64,000 bases of DNA from Leptobrachium leishanense (GCA_009667805.1 CM019068.1:9798182-9862181); one strand, 5' to 3'. Counted from the stretch's first letter, positions 1 to 11,840 are shown. The notes: generated from the letters alone by a model not told the origin. Numbers and translations: made by a program.

Positions 1-98
1 ACCTTTTTATTCGGTACAGACTCGCCACCCAGGACATACTTGAAAACGAGAGAAATCTCAATGTATCCTTCCTGGGAAAATCCTTTCTCAAAAAAAAT
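1..98 (+). repeat. 3' part of a tRNA-derived SINE (tail family T)
   Basis: The stretch contains the dispersed tail 'ggacatacttgaaaacgaga' followed by an A-rich end. The same tail recurs at 26222, 37632, 46258 and 48923 on the plus strand and at 27991, 32042 and 63905 on the minus strand. Only the central/tail part is present here; the tRNA-like head is cut off. Identity as SINE comes from the fuller copy at 27991..28165. Confidence 0.7.
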
Positions 99-110
99 AA
101 AATTAAAAGA

Positions 111-232
111 CAAGCTTTGGAGAGTCTCCTCTCTTACTCTCGAAAGCTTGTCTTTTAAACGTAACGTTAGTCCAATATAAAAGGTACCATTTCATACTGC
201 TATACTCGTGATTTTGGCATCTGGACTAACAC
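111..232 (+). repeat. Dispersed repeat with 'gaaagcttgtct' core
   Basis: The segment starts with an imperfect hairpin (agacaagctt ... gaaagcttgtct) and continues with 'aacgttagtccaatataaaa'. A related copy lies at 58873..58984. I infer the 3' end of a retroelement, possibly Penelope-like, but no coding part is present to prove it. Confidence 0.45.
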
Positions 233-244
233 AATATATATATA

Positions 245-283
<39 letters not shown>
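233..283. repeat. (TA)n microsatellite
   Basis: Nearly pure TA dinucleotides with one phase break near 250. It directly follows the repeat at 111..232. Confidence 0.9.
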
Positions 284-285
<2 letters not shown>

Positions 286-542
286 AGGAAAACCGGTAAT
301 AGATCTGTTAGCATACAGGAAACGGTATCAGATTTTTCTCTCTTGAAGCTTTAATATAAAATAAAAACATGTTTTAGAATCTAGAGACGTGATGGAGTCC
401 CTTGCATGTCATTTGTTTCCCTGCTTAGGACACTTTATTATTATTTATTTATATAGCACCACCATATTCCACAGTGCTGTGCAATGGTCACGATATAGAC
501 AGGGTTACAATACAATGAACAACATATGACAAACCAGTACAG

Positions 543-866
543 GAGTAAATGTGGGCAAGGTGGGAGTGATGGACATCAAGGTGAGAGCGTGACGGACAGC
601 AAGGTAAGAGCGTGACGGTCTGCAAGGTAAGAGTGACGAGCTGCAAGGTGAGAGTGACGGGCTGCAAGATGAGAGTGACAGACTGCAAGGTGAGTGACAG
701 ACTGCAAGTTGAGAGTGACGGACAGCAAGGTGGGAGTGACGGGCAGCAAGGTGGGAGTGACGGGCAGCAAGGTGGGAGTGACGGGCTGCAAGGTGGGAGT
801 GACGGGCTGCAAGGTGGGAGTGACGGGCTGCAAGGTGGGAGTGACGGACAGCAAGGTGGGAGTGAC
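543..866. repeat. 21-bp minisatellite inside L2 3' UTR
   Basis: About 15 imperfect copies of a unit like 'ctgcaaggtgggagtgacgg'. The same segment is single-copy in the L2 elements at 5757..5790 and 11313..11337, and is expanded independently at 41363..41850. Open frames over it on both strands (7 residues per unit) are array artefacts. Confidence 0.9.
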
Positions 867-1192
867 TGACTGGTTTGGGCAGTGAGGTGTATTAGTGAGT
901 CGGGTGGTCAGCTTGCCTGAATAGGAATGTCTTAAGGGAGCATTTTAAGGAAGGGAAACTAGGGGAAATCTGACCGTACGAGGGAGAGCGTTACAAAGGA
1001 TGGGGGCTGCGTGTGAGAAATCCTGCAGTGCATCATGGGAAGAGGTGATGCGGGGAGAAGCTAGGCGCAGGTCACGGTTTGACCTTAGGGAGCGGGCTGG
1101 GTGTATTTGGTGATTAGTGAGGACAGGTAGTGGGGAGCTGAGTTAGTGAGGGTTTTGTAGGTAAGGATAAGGATTTTGAACTTAATTCTGCA

Positions 1193-1700
1193 GTGGATGG
1201 GGAGCCAGTGAAGGGACTCGCAGAGGGGAGCGGCAGAGACAGAGCGACGGGTGAGGCGGATGGGGATCCAGTGAAGGGACTCGCAGAGGGAAGCGGCAGA
1301 GACAGAGCGGCAGGTGAGGTGGATGGGGAGCCAGTGAAGGGACTCGCAGAGGGGAGCGGCAGAGACAGAGCGGCGGGTGAGGTGGATGGGGAGCCAGTGA
1401 AGGGACTCGCAGAGGGGAGCAGCAGAGACAGAGCGACGGGTGAGGCGGATGTGGAGCCAGTGAAGGGACTCGCAGAGGGGAGCGGCAGAGACAAAGCGAT
1501 GGGTGAGGCGGATGTGGAGCCAGTGAAGGGACTCGCAGAGGGGAGCGGCAGAGACGAAGCAATGGGTGAGGCGGATGTGGAGCCAGTGAAGGGACTCGCA
1601 GATGGGAGCGGCAGAGACAGTGGCGGGTGAGGTGGATGGGGAGCCAGTGAAGGGACTCGCAGAGGGGAGCGGCAGAGACAGAGCAACGGGTGAGGTGGAT
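1193..1700. repeat. 63-bp minisatellite inside L2 coding region
   Basis: Eight copies of a 63-bp unit that encodes the 21 residues around [19 protein letters not shown] of the L2 ORF (minus strand). The intact L2 at 5398..5455 has a single copy. Because the unit is 21 codons long the frame stays open through most of the array. Confidence 0.9.
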
Positions 1701-1942
1701 GAGCCTGGCAGAGGCATTCAGAATGGATTGTAGGGGGGCGAGCTGGGAGAGAGGGAGACCAGCTAGAACATTATTACAATAGTACAGTCGAGAGATTACG
1801 AGGGCATGGATGAGTTGCTTTGTGGAGTCAGCGGTAAGGAATGGCTGAATTCTGGAAATATTGCGTAGTTGGCAGCGACAGGAGGAGGAAAGAGACTGGA
1901 TGTGGGGAATGAAGGAAAGAGCAGAGTCAAGTGTAACTCAGA

Positions 1943-2584
1943 CAGTGAACCACTTGGTCTTTGCTAACTCGGGGACACTAACAAGAAAAACTTATGTGCC
2001 ACCGCAAGTATCACCTCCTAAAGTCCATAGGACTCCATGGAGGCTTCCAGGCCGCAAGCCCTGCGCGAGATCGCGGATCGAAACTGGGAACTAATTGTTC
2101 CCAGTCTCACTCTGCTCACGGCCAAAAGAAGGGCTGGATTGGGCCACCGTTCTCATCGCGGGATGATAGAACGGTGAAATTTTCACTAGAAAATTACACC
2201 TCCTTAAAATACACTCGTTCACAAGGGTCTGTTTAAAAAGGAAGTTATGTTACTATGCTAATTAAGCTAATCATTAAGATAATCCAAAATTCTGATTTAA
2301 CTGGACAAAAGTTAGAGTTCCAAGGGGACAGCCAGTTATTACATTGTATCAGATTTAATTGTTTCTAAATTGTTTTGTTATTTATTTTATTCTATGATAC
2401 CAATAAAGGTTATGTATAGCTCCATTTGATATAGCCACCTCGTTGACTAAGCTAGAGAAATGTTTGTTTCTCAAACGAAGCAAAGCCCATTTCATAGAAA
2501 AAAAATTACAATGTAGAACAGTAAAAAAGTAACACTAATCATATAGCACCCCACTATACATAGCGTCCCCTGTTTCCCCCCTCT

Positions 2585-2586
<2 letters not shown>
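1943..2586. other. Intronic sequence, no gene seen
   Basis: AT-rich intron sequence. A short piece near 2028..2045 ('ggactccatgg' context) resembles part of the palindromic element at 12323..12970, but I cannot define an element. Short open frames here show no codon bias or family match. Confidence 0.5.

Positions 2587-2634
<48 letters not shown>
2587..2634. repeat. (TA)n microsatellite, target of a solo LTR
   Basis: Pure TA repeat; TA repeat resumes at 3111 after the LTR, so the LTR landed in the microsatellite. Confidence 0.9.
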
Positions 2635-2637
<3 letters not shown>

Positions 2638-3109
2638 TGGGAAATAGGTAGCCGGTGCAATTGCTCTCTGGGGTGAGCACTCTTGAAAGGTTCAGAGACC
2701 AGACCAGTGACTTTCCTTCAAACGGTGGTACATTTATTGCAGCGACACACAGGTTATACACCACGCTGTATATTGCTCAAAAATAAACAGTTCAAAAGCA
2801 AAGAAAATTCCTAGCCGTGTCCCGGCACTAACTAAACATACAATAACCCTGACTAACAACCTTTGCAAACCTAGTGTTTGTCAGGCTTCAGCAAACTAGC
2901 ATGACCAACCTTGTGCTCCAGCAGATAGAGACCGTCTGCTCCCCAGACTCCAGAGCCATGTCTGTTTGCCTCACCTGCACTAAATTGCCACTGAGGCCAA
3001 GTGCAAAACCAGGTGCTTAGAGGTTCCGGAAGGTGTAAGAGAGAAATCTGGGTGACACATAAACCCCGGACAGGACTTTTCCTTGCTCTCTACATGACGC
3101 CCTGTTACA
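2635..3109 (-). mobile_element. Solo LTR of a Gypsy-like element
   Basis: On the minus strand the 475-bp segment begins TGTAACAGGG and ends CCCAGCA, the TG...CA boundaries of an LTR. It holds a polyadenylation signal (AATAAA, around 2731..2736 on the plus strand) followed by a short U5-like end. TA repeats abut both sides and no internal region is present, so this is a solo LTR left by LTR-LTR recombination. Superfamily is inferred from the ends only. Confidence 0.65.
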
Positions 3110-3289
3110 GTATATATATATGATATATGTGCGACTGCTAAGTATAGAGTAGGGATGCACTGATACGTTTAATGCAATGTTAACACTTTCCGATAAACAA
3201 TTCAGGATTAAACCTGTCCAGCTTTTAATTTTGAAATACATGGCCAGACACCCCATTTACCCATTGCGCAGCCTACGCACACCTCACCT

Positions 3290-3440
3290 ACATATATCCC
3301 CCCATACAGACATCTGGTGTATATATACCCCCCCATACAGACATCTGGTGTATATATACCCCCCCCCCATACAGACATCTGGTGTATATATACCCCCCAT
3401 ACAGACATGTGTGTGTGTACAAACACCCCCCCTTATAGAC
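3290..3440. repeat. Short minisatellite 'ccccatacagacatctggtg'
   Basis: Four imperfect units of about 33 bp with internal tatatata. The same motif occurs in reverse orientation at 5980..6138 and again at 7729..7782. The intervening sequence 3110..3289 is intron with a hAT-like end motif (tagggatgcactgatac) at 3150. Confidence 0.75.
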
Positions 3441-3448
3441 ATATATAC

Positions 3449-4674
3449 TAGGGATAGACCGATATGGTTTTTTCCAGGCCGATACCGATACCGATTATCG
3501 GCCGTCTCTCTGGCCGATAACCGATATCAGGGGCCGATATTCTGTGAGCTTAAATTTTTGAAAAATAACACAATTTCATACAAATCTGGTATAAACTGAA
3601 CATGTTTATTCATATTTTAAACATTAAATTAGGGGGTGCATGCAGATCTCGGAGAGAGCAGGGTAAGACCCGGTCACCGGCCTGAAAAAAAAGGTTTACT
3701 GTATGTTTAACTGTAGATCGCTAGCTGGCTGTCTGTTCCTTTAAGTAATTACAACCAGGGTGTGCTGCTGAGTGTTCTGCTCCCTTCACTAGCCCCACGC
3801 AGTCACGCATGCTGAGTGCTCTGCTCCCTTCACTAGCCCCACACAGTCAGGCACTAACCAACCCCACTAGCTGCAGCAGCTCCCCCTCCTTCCTCAGCTC
3901 CATCCATCTTTAAAGCCCCGTTGCTCCGTCCACTGACTCCATCCATAATGAGCAGTTACGACCCGGGACACAGCACTGCAACCCAGAGCTCAGCCTGACC
4001 TGAAGCCCCCTTAAACACAGCCCTGGAGTTGAACCTGCAGCAGGTGAATAAAAAATGGCCCACAGCTGTGTGTGTGCAGACTGAGAGTGCACACACACAG
4101 CTGTGGGCCATTTTTTTATTCACCTGCTGCAGGTTGAACTTCAGGCAGGGCTGTGTTTAAGGGGGCTTCAGGTCAGGCTGAGCTCTGGGTTGCAAAGGGG
4201 CTTTAAAGATGGATGGAGCCGAGGAAGAAGGGGGAGCTGCTTCAGCTAGTGGGGTTGGTTAGTGGGTGACAGACAGTGACTGCGTGGGGCTAGTGAAAGG
4301 GAGCGGAGCACTCAGCAGCAGCACACCCTGGGTTGTAATAATTTAAAAAGCGATACAGACATACAGTAAAAAATTTTCAGGGTGGTGACCGGGTCTTACC
4401 CTGCTCTCTCCGAGATCTGCATGCAGGGTTTCCGGATATGCTGCTGACGTGATGACCATGTGGTGGGCGGCGTAAGCTCCTCATTGGTCGGCTTCCCCTG
4501 CAAAGGAACAAGAACACATCGCATGCGCCGCAGTGACCGAGCGCGCTGGGGAGCGGCGGCAAGCAGGGGAAAAAAAATAAATCGGTAATATCGGGGGCCT
4601 GAACTCCGATACCGATATACTTTAAAAACCAAAAATCGGCCCAAAATATCGGTAGTACCGGTAGTCGATCCCTA
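3449..4674. mobile_element. Fold-back hAT element, 8-bp TSD ATATATAC
   Basis: The ends are tagggatagaccgatatgg and the complement of ...gtcgatcccta. Identical ATATATAC octamers flank it at 3441..3448 and 4675..4682, diagnostic of hAT transposition. The element has no transposase; its two halves form a long imperfect inverted repeat meeting near 4082 (ctgctgcaggtgaataaaa arms, 'cagctgtgtgtgtgc' at the centre). The ORFs in it are not conserved proteins. Confidence 0.9.
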
Positions 4675-4682
4675 ATATATAC

Positions 4683-5972
4683 AGACCCTCAATTCTCTGG
4701 GTCTCGGTGACACTGCACTCGCTTGGGTCGAATCCTATTTATCCAACAGGTCCTTCTGTGTGTCCTTTGCTGGAAACTCCTCCTCCTCATTGCCTCTATC
4801 TGTTGGTGTACCTCAAGGCTCTGTCCTTGGTCCTCTGCTCTTTTCCATCTACACCTCCTCCCTGGGCAAAATCATCAACAGCTTTGGCTTCAATTACCAC
4901 CTCTACGCTGATGACACTCAGATCTACCTCTCAACCCCTGATCTCTCTCCCCCTGTCCTTTCAAAAGTCAGTGACTGTTTATCTGGCATCTCCTCCTGGA
5001 TGGCCTCCCACCACCTAAAGATCAACATGTCAAAGACTGAACTCCTACTTATTCCTCCCTCCAATGCCTCCCCACCTCCTGACTTCTCTATCACGGTGGA
5101 GGGTATCACCATCTCCCCATCAAACCAAGTTCGCTGTCTTGGAGTTACACTTGACTCTGCTCTTTCCTTCATCCCCCACATCAAGTCTCTTTCCTCCTCC
5201 TGCCGATACCAACTGCGTAATATTTCCAGAATTCGGCCATTTCTTACCGCTGTCACCACAAAACAACTCAAACACGTCCTGGTAATCTCCCGACTCGACT
5301 ATTGCAATAATCTCTTATCTGGCCTCCCTCTGTCCCGCCTCTCCCCCCTACAATCCATCCTGAACGCCTCTGCCAGGCTAATTCACCTCACCCGCCGCTC
5401 TGTCTCTGCCGCTCCCCTCTGCGAGTCCCTTCACTGGCTCCCCATCCACTGCAGAATTAAGTTCAAAATCCTTATCCTTACCTACAAAACCCTCACTAAC
5501 TCAGCTCCCCACTACCTGTCCTCACTAATCACCAAATACACTCCAGCCCGCTCCCTAAGGTCAAACAGTGACCTGCGACTAGCTTCTCCCCGCATCACCT
5601 CTTCCCATGATAGACTGCAGGATTTCTCACGCGCAGCCCCCACTCTCTGGAACGCTCTCCCTCGTACTGTCAGACTTTCCCCTAACTTCTCTTCCTTCAA
5701 ACGCTCCCTTAAAACATTCCTATTTAGGGAAGCCGACCACCCAACTCACTGACGCAACCATCAATCACTCTCACCTTACAGTCCTCTCCTCCTGTTTCCA
5801 ACCCCAACCCTCCCAGATTGTGAGTTCCTACGGGAATAGGGCCCTCATCTCCTCCTGTACTGTTTGTCAAATGTTGTTCAATGTATTGTAACCCTGTCTA
5901 TACTGTGCTTATTGTACAGCGCTGCGGAATATGCTGGCGCTTTATAAATAAAGAATAATAATAATAATATTG
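4683..5972 (+). mobile_element. L2-type LINE, 5'-truncated
   Basis: Contains an uninterrupted 3' portion of the L2 reverse-transcriptase ORF, a short 3' UTR with 'gattgtgagttcctacggga', the tail 'gcgctgcggaatatgctggc', and a terminal (AAT)n run ending near 5972. It abuts the TSD of the hAT at 4675..4682. This is the reference copy for the fragments at 434, 11131, 41187 and 58368. Confidence 0.9.
4686..5752 (+). pseudogene. L2 ORF2 C-terminal half (reverse transcriptase), 5'-truncated
   Basis: About 355 codons are open from the truncation point to the stop at 5750..5752. The reverse-transcriptase signature [17 protein letters not shown] (about residue 45) and the catalytic YADDTQIYL block (about residue 75) are present, followed by the LINE thumb/C-terminal region with LDYCNNLL and SLHWLPI motifs and a final LWNALP...[10 protein letters not shown] segment, typical of the L2/CR1 group. 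The endonuclease and the N-terminal RT blocks are absent, so it is a dead 5'-truncated copy. The open frame over more than 1 kb suggests a fairly recent insertion. No start codon is meaningful here. Confidence 0.88.
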
Positions 5973-5979
5973 CATATCA

Positions 5980-5997
5980 TCAGATGTCTGTATGGGG

Positions 5998-6032
<35 letters not shown>

Positions 6033-6138
6033 CACACACCAAATGTCTCTATGGGGGGATATATATACCAGATTTCTGTATGGGGGGTGGGATATATATA
6101 AACTCCCCATACAGACACCATGTATACCCCCTTATACA
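5980..6138. repeat. Minisatellite/microsatellite 'agatgtctgtatggggg' with (GT)n(TA)n
   Basis: Reverse-orientation relative of 3290..3440, containing a (TG)n run at 6000..6016 and (TA)n at 6017..6031. It is the insertion site of the Tc1 element at 6141 (array resumes at 7729). Confidence 0.75.
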
Positions 6139-6140
6139 TA

Positions 6141-7726
<1,586 letters not shown>

Positions 7727-7782
7727 TACATATGAAATGTCTATATGGGGGTTATATATACAGATATATATCTATACATTCA

Positions 7783-9305
7783 TACAGGTAACGAGTGGAG
7801 GACAGAGGAGCCTCTTAACCACTTCAATGCTGAGGACGCGCTCAGCGCGTCCTCAGCATTACCGCTGGTATGCGGAGGACGCACTGAGCGCGTCCTCCCA
7901 TTGGGGTCAGCGTTCGTCCGGGTTCCGGCCAATCGCTGGCACCCCCGGTGCGGGCTGACATCTTCGATGTCAGCCCGGCATCCGGGACCGCAGCCGCCGG
8001 AATTAGGTGTCATCGCGGCAGCGCGATGACACCTAATTCAGGCGCCCCCCCCCCCGCATGTGCGGAGGAGGCGCCTGAAAGGGAGGGGGAGAGGTCCTTC
8101 GGACCTCTCTCCCTCCCGATCGGCGGCTCTGCGGGGGTTAACCCAGGCATCATTTGGAAGGGCACAGCCTGCCCTTCCAAATGGTGCCTGGCATTAACCC
8201 CTGGGGAGCTGGATCGCGAATCGGCGCTGAAAAGCGCCGGTTCGCGATCCTTTCCCGGAGCTGGCCGACATCTTGGATGTCGGCCAAGCCTCCGGGAACT
8301 CCCCCTGAGGACTGGCGTCATCCAGTCCTGGACTTAACCCCTAACTGCCACCAATGGTGGAGATAGGGAGTTCATTGGAATTCCCTATCTCCCGATCCGT
8401 GGCAGCTAGGGGTTAAAGTTTGGTATGGTTGGATCGGCCAGAGCATGGCCGTTCCAACGATACCAAACACTACTGTGAAAAATTTTGTCAAAAAAAAAAC
8501 AAAATGAAAAATAAAAATAAAAAAAAATTAAAAAACAAATTATAAAAAAAAAATAAACACTTTTTTTTTATTTTTTTTGGTTTGTTAATGCAGCAATATT
8601 GTTCCCATTTCAATTATAATGTGAACAATGATGCTGCACTAACGATTTTTGTATGCGGTGCGTTTGTTAAAAATAGTGTAATTTTCCCCAAAAAAAAATG
8701 AAACGAGACCCCATCTCTAATTTTTTTAACAAGCGCACCCCATACAAAATATAACCGCAATTGCTCGCATGTTAAAATGTGAAAAAAAACACTTTACACA
8801 TTGTAAATTATTGAAAATACATATTTTATTGCATTTTTTGTTATAATATACAGACATGACATAACGTATACATATAATAATGACATATTATGAATCTGCC
8901 GAGTCTGACGGAAAGAACGATATATAATATGTCTGGGTCATATACTAAAATAAGCCTTCAAAACACGTTTAAACATGATGAGAAAAACCGGTAAAAATGA
9001 CCTCAGCACAGGGGTGGGAAAAGCCTCAGCAGCGAAAGGGTTAAAGAACACGTTACAGCCAGTCTGTGCCAGCCAGAAATCTTGCTTGTTTGTTCTGTAC
9101 TGTAGGCGACCAAATACTTATTTTCCACCATAATTTGCAAATAAATTCTTTAAGAATCAGAAAATGTGATTTCCTGGATTTCTTTTTCTCATTTTGTCTC
9201 TCACAGTTGAAGTTACCTATGATGACAATCACAGGCCTCGCTCATCTTTTTAAGTGGGAGAACCTGCACAATTGGCGGCTGACTAAATACTTTTTTGCCC
9301 CACTG
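7783..9305 (+). mobile_element. 3' end of a second Tc1 family, split by a TTAA element
   Basis: The pieces 7783..7818 (ggtaacgagtggaggacaga...) and 9041..9305 read as one Tc1 3' end when the insert 7819..9040 is taken out. The right terminus is '...tttttgccccactg' followed by TA at 9306. The element is 5'-truncated or deleted: no transposase remains. The family (end cagtggggcaaaaaagtatt) is widespread in fish and amphibians; that is from general knowledge. Confidence 0.75.
7819..9040. mobile_element. TTAA-type (piggyBac-like) non-autonomous element with palindromic interior
   Basis: TTAA at 7815..7818 and 9041..9044 flanks terminal inverted repeats ccacttcaatgctgagg and cctcagcagcgaaaggg. 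The left 600 bp is GC-rich and made of successive near-perfect hairpins (gacgcgctcagcgcgtc at 7834, gggctgacatcttcgatgtcagccc at about 7948, gaattaggtgtcatcgc/gcgatgacacctaattc at about 8000), then ttaacccctaactgcc...taggggttaa at 8335..8416. The right half is A/T-rich. There is no transposase; the ORFs are shadows of the palindromes. Confidence 0.75.
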
Positions 9306-9599
9306 TATAAAGTATAGAGACTGATTTACAGTAAGCAAGCGTGAGGTAGAGCTGCTCCCAAAACGCAAGCATAGCTTGCACCTAGAGTGCAATAGGGCTT
9401 CCCGATGACCAGAGAACTTCTTGAGACGTTATCACCTTATCACCAACCTTGGCAAGGGGCCCCTGGAATTTAAAACCTAGATTCTTGTGTGCAATAGCAG
9501 GTTCACTGACCAACGCATAGTGTGCATCCTCACACTAAAGCACAGTGTGCCAGGGGTTAATCTCTGCTGAGCCATGTGGATTATGTTCATTCCACTCAC
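9306..9599. other. RBM20 intron 4 (part), no other feature
   Basis: Single-copy-looking sequence between the Tc1 end and the splice donor of exon 4. Everything from 1 to 9599 would be intron 4 of RBM20, since no further exon was recognised. Confidence 0.6.
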
Positions 9600-9685
9600 C
9601 TTCATTGCTGACAGGGTTAAAGTCAGCTTTCATGGACGGTGCTAGAATCCCATTGCTCGCGCTGGGCACACATTGTCTTCCAGCA
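9600..9685 (-). CDS. RBM20: RBM20 exon 4 (RNA-binding motif protein 20)
   Basis: On the minus strand an acceptor with a pyrimidine tract (ggcttcttgtcttctag) precedes 86 bases, followed by a GTGAGT donor at 9594..9599. The exon starts with the last base of a split codon and encodes AGRQCVPSASNGILAPSMKA then DFNPVSNE plus one G. This lines up with the human RBM20 segment that follows the matrin-type zinc finger (AGIRC... ...NPAGNE). Phases agree with exon 3: exon 3 leaves AA, exon 4 supplies T (Asn). RBM20 is a nuclear splicing regulator of heart and skeletal muscle (titin and other transcripts). The segment is a linker before the RRM and is not strongly conserved; identification rests on its position 76 bp from exon 3. 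Confidence 0.88.
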
Positions 9686-9761
9686 CTAGAAGACAAGAAG
9701 CCAAGGGTTAGTTGCATGGTGGGATTATAGACCACAGATGAAGAAACTCTTAAAAACTCAC
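9686..9761 (-). other. RBM20: RBM20 intron 3 (76 bp)
   Basis: GTGAGT donor at 9756..9761 and TCTTCTAG acceptor at 9686..9693 (minus strand). At 76 bp it is close to the minimal size for a vertebrate intron, flanked by introns of over 9.5 kb and 25 kb. Confidence 0.85.
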
Positions 9762-9823
9762 TTTTCAGAGACCCCCATCACCTTCTGAATGTGCATTCTC
9801 CCTTTGACGTGCAGCTCCCAGTC
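9762..9823 (-). CDS. RBM20: RBM20 exon 3, second half of the zinc finger
   Basis: On the minus strand ttctctcctcag at 9824..9835 is the acceptor, and the 62-bp exon ends at a GTGAGT donor. It encodes DWELHVKGRMHIQKVMGVSE plus AA of a split Asn codon. DWELHVKG is the second half of the matrin/U1-type C2H2 finger of RBM20; its two histidines (DWELH and the H five residues on, after VKGRM) pair with the CTMC cysteines at the end of exon 2. The frame follows exon 2 in phase 0. Near-identity of DWELHVKG with the vertebrate family makes this a confident call. Confidence 0.94.
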
Positions 9824-10263
9824 CTGAGGAGAGAAGTGCAACTACAATTACATAGCAAATTCAGAATAATTTGCCCAAAAATCATACCATAAACATAAGA
9901 ACTGGTTCATTTGACTCAAGAAATGGAAATTTATAAAATAAAAGGGCAGTAACTGCCTTCTATCATCTATGTGTAACTTTATTAACCCTTTCACTACTAA
10001 TATAACACAAACTCAATTTTGCAGCGTTCTGCAATGAGGGGGTAAAAAAAGGAATTCACTGAGCTCTCACACCTGTCCCCTGTATTACTGTAAATGCTAC
10101 AAGGAGCAGCCCCCACCCTCACTCTAAATAAAAGATCAACAAACTTTACTGCAGCATTCCAGCAGCCATGGATGTGTCAGAATACAGGGGGCGAGCTGTG
10201 GGGTCAGTCACTGCTGTACAGGGATAAGATTCAGGGGGTTATAATAAGTGTAGATCCCTGTAC

Positions 10264-10845
10264 AGTACAGATACAAGGTGTTGCTGTAATTGCCATACAC
10301 AGGCATTATGCAGAACATACAGATACAAGGTGTCGCTGTAATTGCCATACACAGGCATTATGCAGCACATACAGATACAAGGTGTCGCTGTAATTGCCAT
10401 ACACAGGCATTATGCGGCACATACAGATACAAGGTGTTGCTGTAATTGCCACACACAGGCATTATGCAGCACATACAGATACAAGGTGTTGCTGTAATTG
10501 CCATACACAGGCATTATGCAGCACATACAGATACAAGGTGTTGCTGTAATTGCCATACACAGGCATTATGCAGCACATACAGATACAAGGTGTTGCTGTA
10601 ATTGCCATACACAGGCATTATGCAGCACATACAGATACAAGGTGTTGCTGTAATTGCCATACACAGGCATTATGCAGCACATACAGATACAAGGTGTTGC
10701 TGTAATTGCCATACACAGGCATTATGCAGCACATACAGATACAAGGTGTTGTTGTAATTGCCACACACAGGCATTATGCGGCACATACAGATACAAGGTG
10801 TCGCTGTAATTGCCACACACAGGCATTATGCAGCACATACAGATA
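10264..10845. repeat. 52-bp minisatellite, about 11 copies
   Basis: Unit contains 'acatacagatacaaggtgtt' and 'gctgtaattgccatacacag'. Copies differ by single substitutions (gttgc/gtcgc, atacac/acacac). Short open frames over it are artefacts. Confidence 0.95.
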
Positions 10846-10861
10846 TTGCATTGCTAATAAT

Positions 10862-11127
10862 CTCATTCTGATCACTACAAATCCCCATAAGCAGGAGATC
10901 TCACCATTTTATAATCTGTCTGCAGCACATTTACTGCATCTGCCTGTATGCTGATAATGCAGACCCCGTGTAAGCAGGAGATCTTGCCATTATATTATCT
11001 GTCTGCAGCACATTTACTGACATAAAGGCCATTTCTGCTTGTATGCTGATAATGCAGACCCTGTGTAAGCAGGAGATCTCACCATTTTTAGCTGTCTGCA
11101 GCACATTTACTGACAAAAAAGCCCATT
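10862..11127. repeat. About 105-bp tandem repeat, 2-3 copies
   Basis: Units share 'taagcaggagatctcaccat' and 'ctgtctgcagcacatttact'. A further piece of the unit (ctgcctgtatgcggatactg) reappears at 11549, after the L2 insertion, showing L2 entered the array. Confidence 0.8.
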
Positions 11128-11130
11128 TCA

Positions 11131-11537
11131 TTCTTATACTTTATATTGCACCAACATATTCTGCAGCGCTGAACAATGGGCACAATATAGACAAGGTTAC
11201 AATGCAATGAAACAGAACATTTGACAAATCATCATAGGAGGAAGTGAGGGCCTTATTTCCATGTGAACTTACGATCTAACAAGGATGATGGAGGGTGAGA
11301 AACGGGAGAGGACTGCAAGGTGAGAGTGATGGACTGGTTGGGGAAGTGAAGTATAAAAGTTGGGTGTTCGCTTCCCTGAGCAGGAATGTCTTGAGCAAGC
11401 GTTTGACGGAACGGAAATAAGGGAAAGTCTGACAGCAGGAGGGATGGGGTTTTGCTCATGGGAAGAGGTGATATGGGGAGAAGCTAGGAGCAGGTCGCCG
11501 TTTGATCGAAGGGAGCAGACTAAGGTGTATTTAGCGA
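11131..11537 (-). mobile_element. L2 3' fragment, minus strand
   Basis: Reads tttatattgcaccaacatat ... gatctaacaaggatgatgga ... ggagaagctaggagcaggtc, the same order as the L2 fragments at 434 and 41187, but with a single unexpanded copy of the 21-bp segment (ctgcaaggtgagagtgatgg at 11313). Confidence 0.85.
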
Positions 11538-11840
11538 TTTAGTGTGGAGCATTCTCTGCCTGTATGCGGATACTGCAGACCCCGTGTGACATTGTGCAAG
11601 GTAACAGACGCCAGCTAGAGTTTTGAATCTTTCAAACCAGTGATGTTTCTGTGAAGGATAAACCAATGCATAAAAACAAAAAATTAGCAAATTTACATTA
11701 TTTTTTAAACTTCCCCATCTCTGAATAACAAATCTTTATTCAAAATTGCTGTTTTACCCTCGATATAATTGTTAACAACACATTCATGTTTCAAATGTTG
11801 TATTTTTTCACCAAAGGGCACTTGGTTGTAAAGGGGTTAA

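Larger units (their letters stand above)
434..1942 (-). mobile_element. L2-type LINE, 3' fragment, minus strand
   Basis: Read on the minus strand this is the 3' half of the L2 element seen intact at 4683..5972: end of the reverse-transcriptase ORF (residues such as [16 protein letters not shown]), 3' UTR, and the terminal segment ending in ATAATAATAA-like tail at 434. Two internal segments have become tandem arrays (543..866 in the 3' UTR and 1193..1700 in the coding part). The 5' part is missing, as usual for LINE insertions. Confidence 0.85.
9986..11836. mobile_element. Possible TTAA-flanked element carrying arrays
   Basis: TTAA with ccctttcactac inwards at 9982..9985 and gtaaaggggTTAA at 11837..11840 could be the ends of one piggyBac-like element of about 1.85 kb. 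The inverted match is short, so the pairing is tentative. Inside are the two arrays at 10264 and 10862 and an L2 insertion at 11131. Confidence 0.4.

Noticed and set aside
10264..10845. CRISPR-like array
   Set aside because: Units are contiguous with no unique spacers, no leader and no cas genes; eukaryotic minisatellite.
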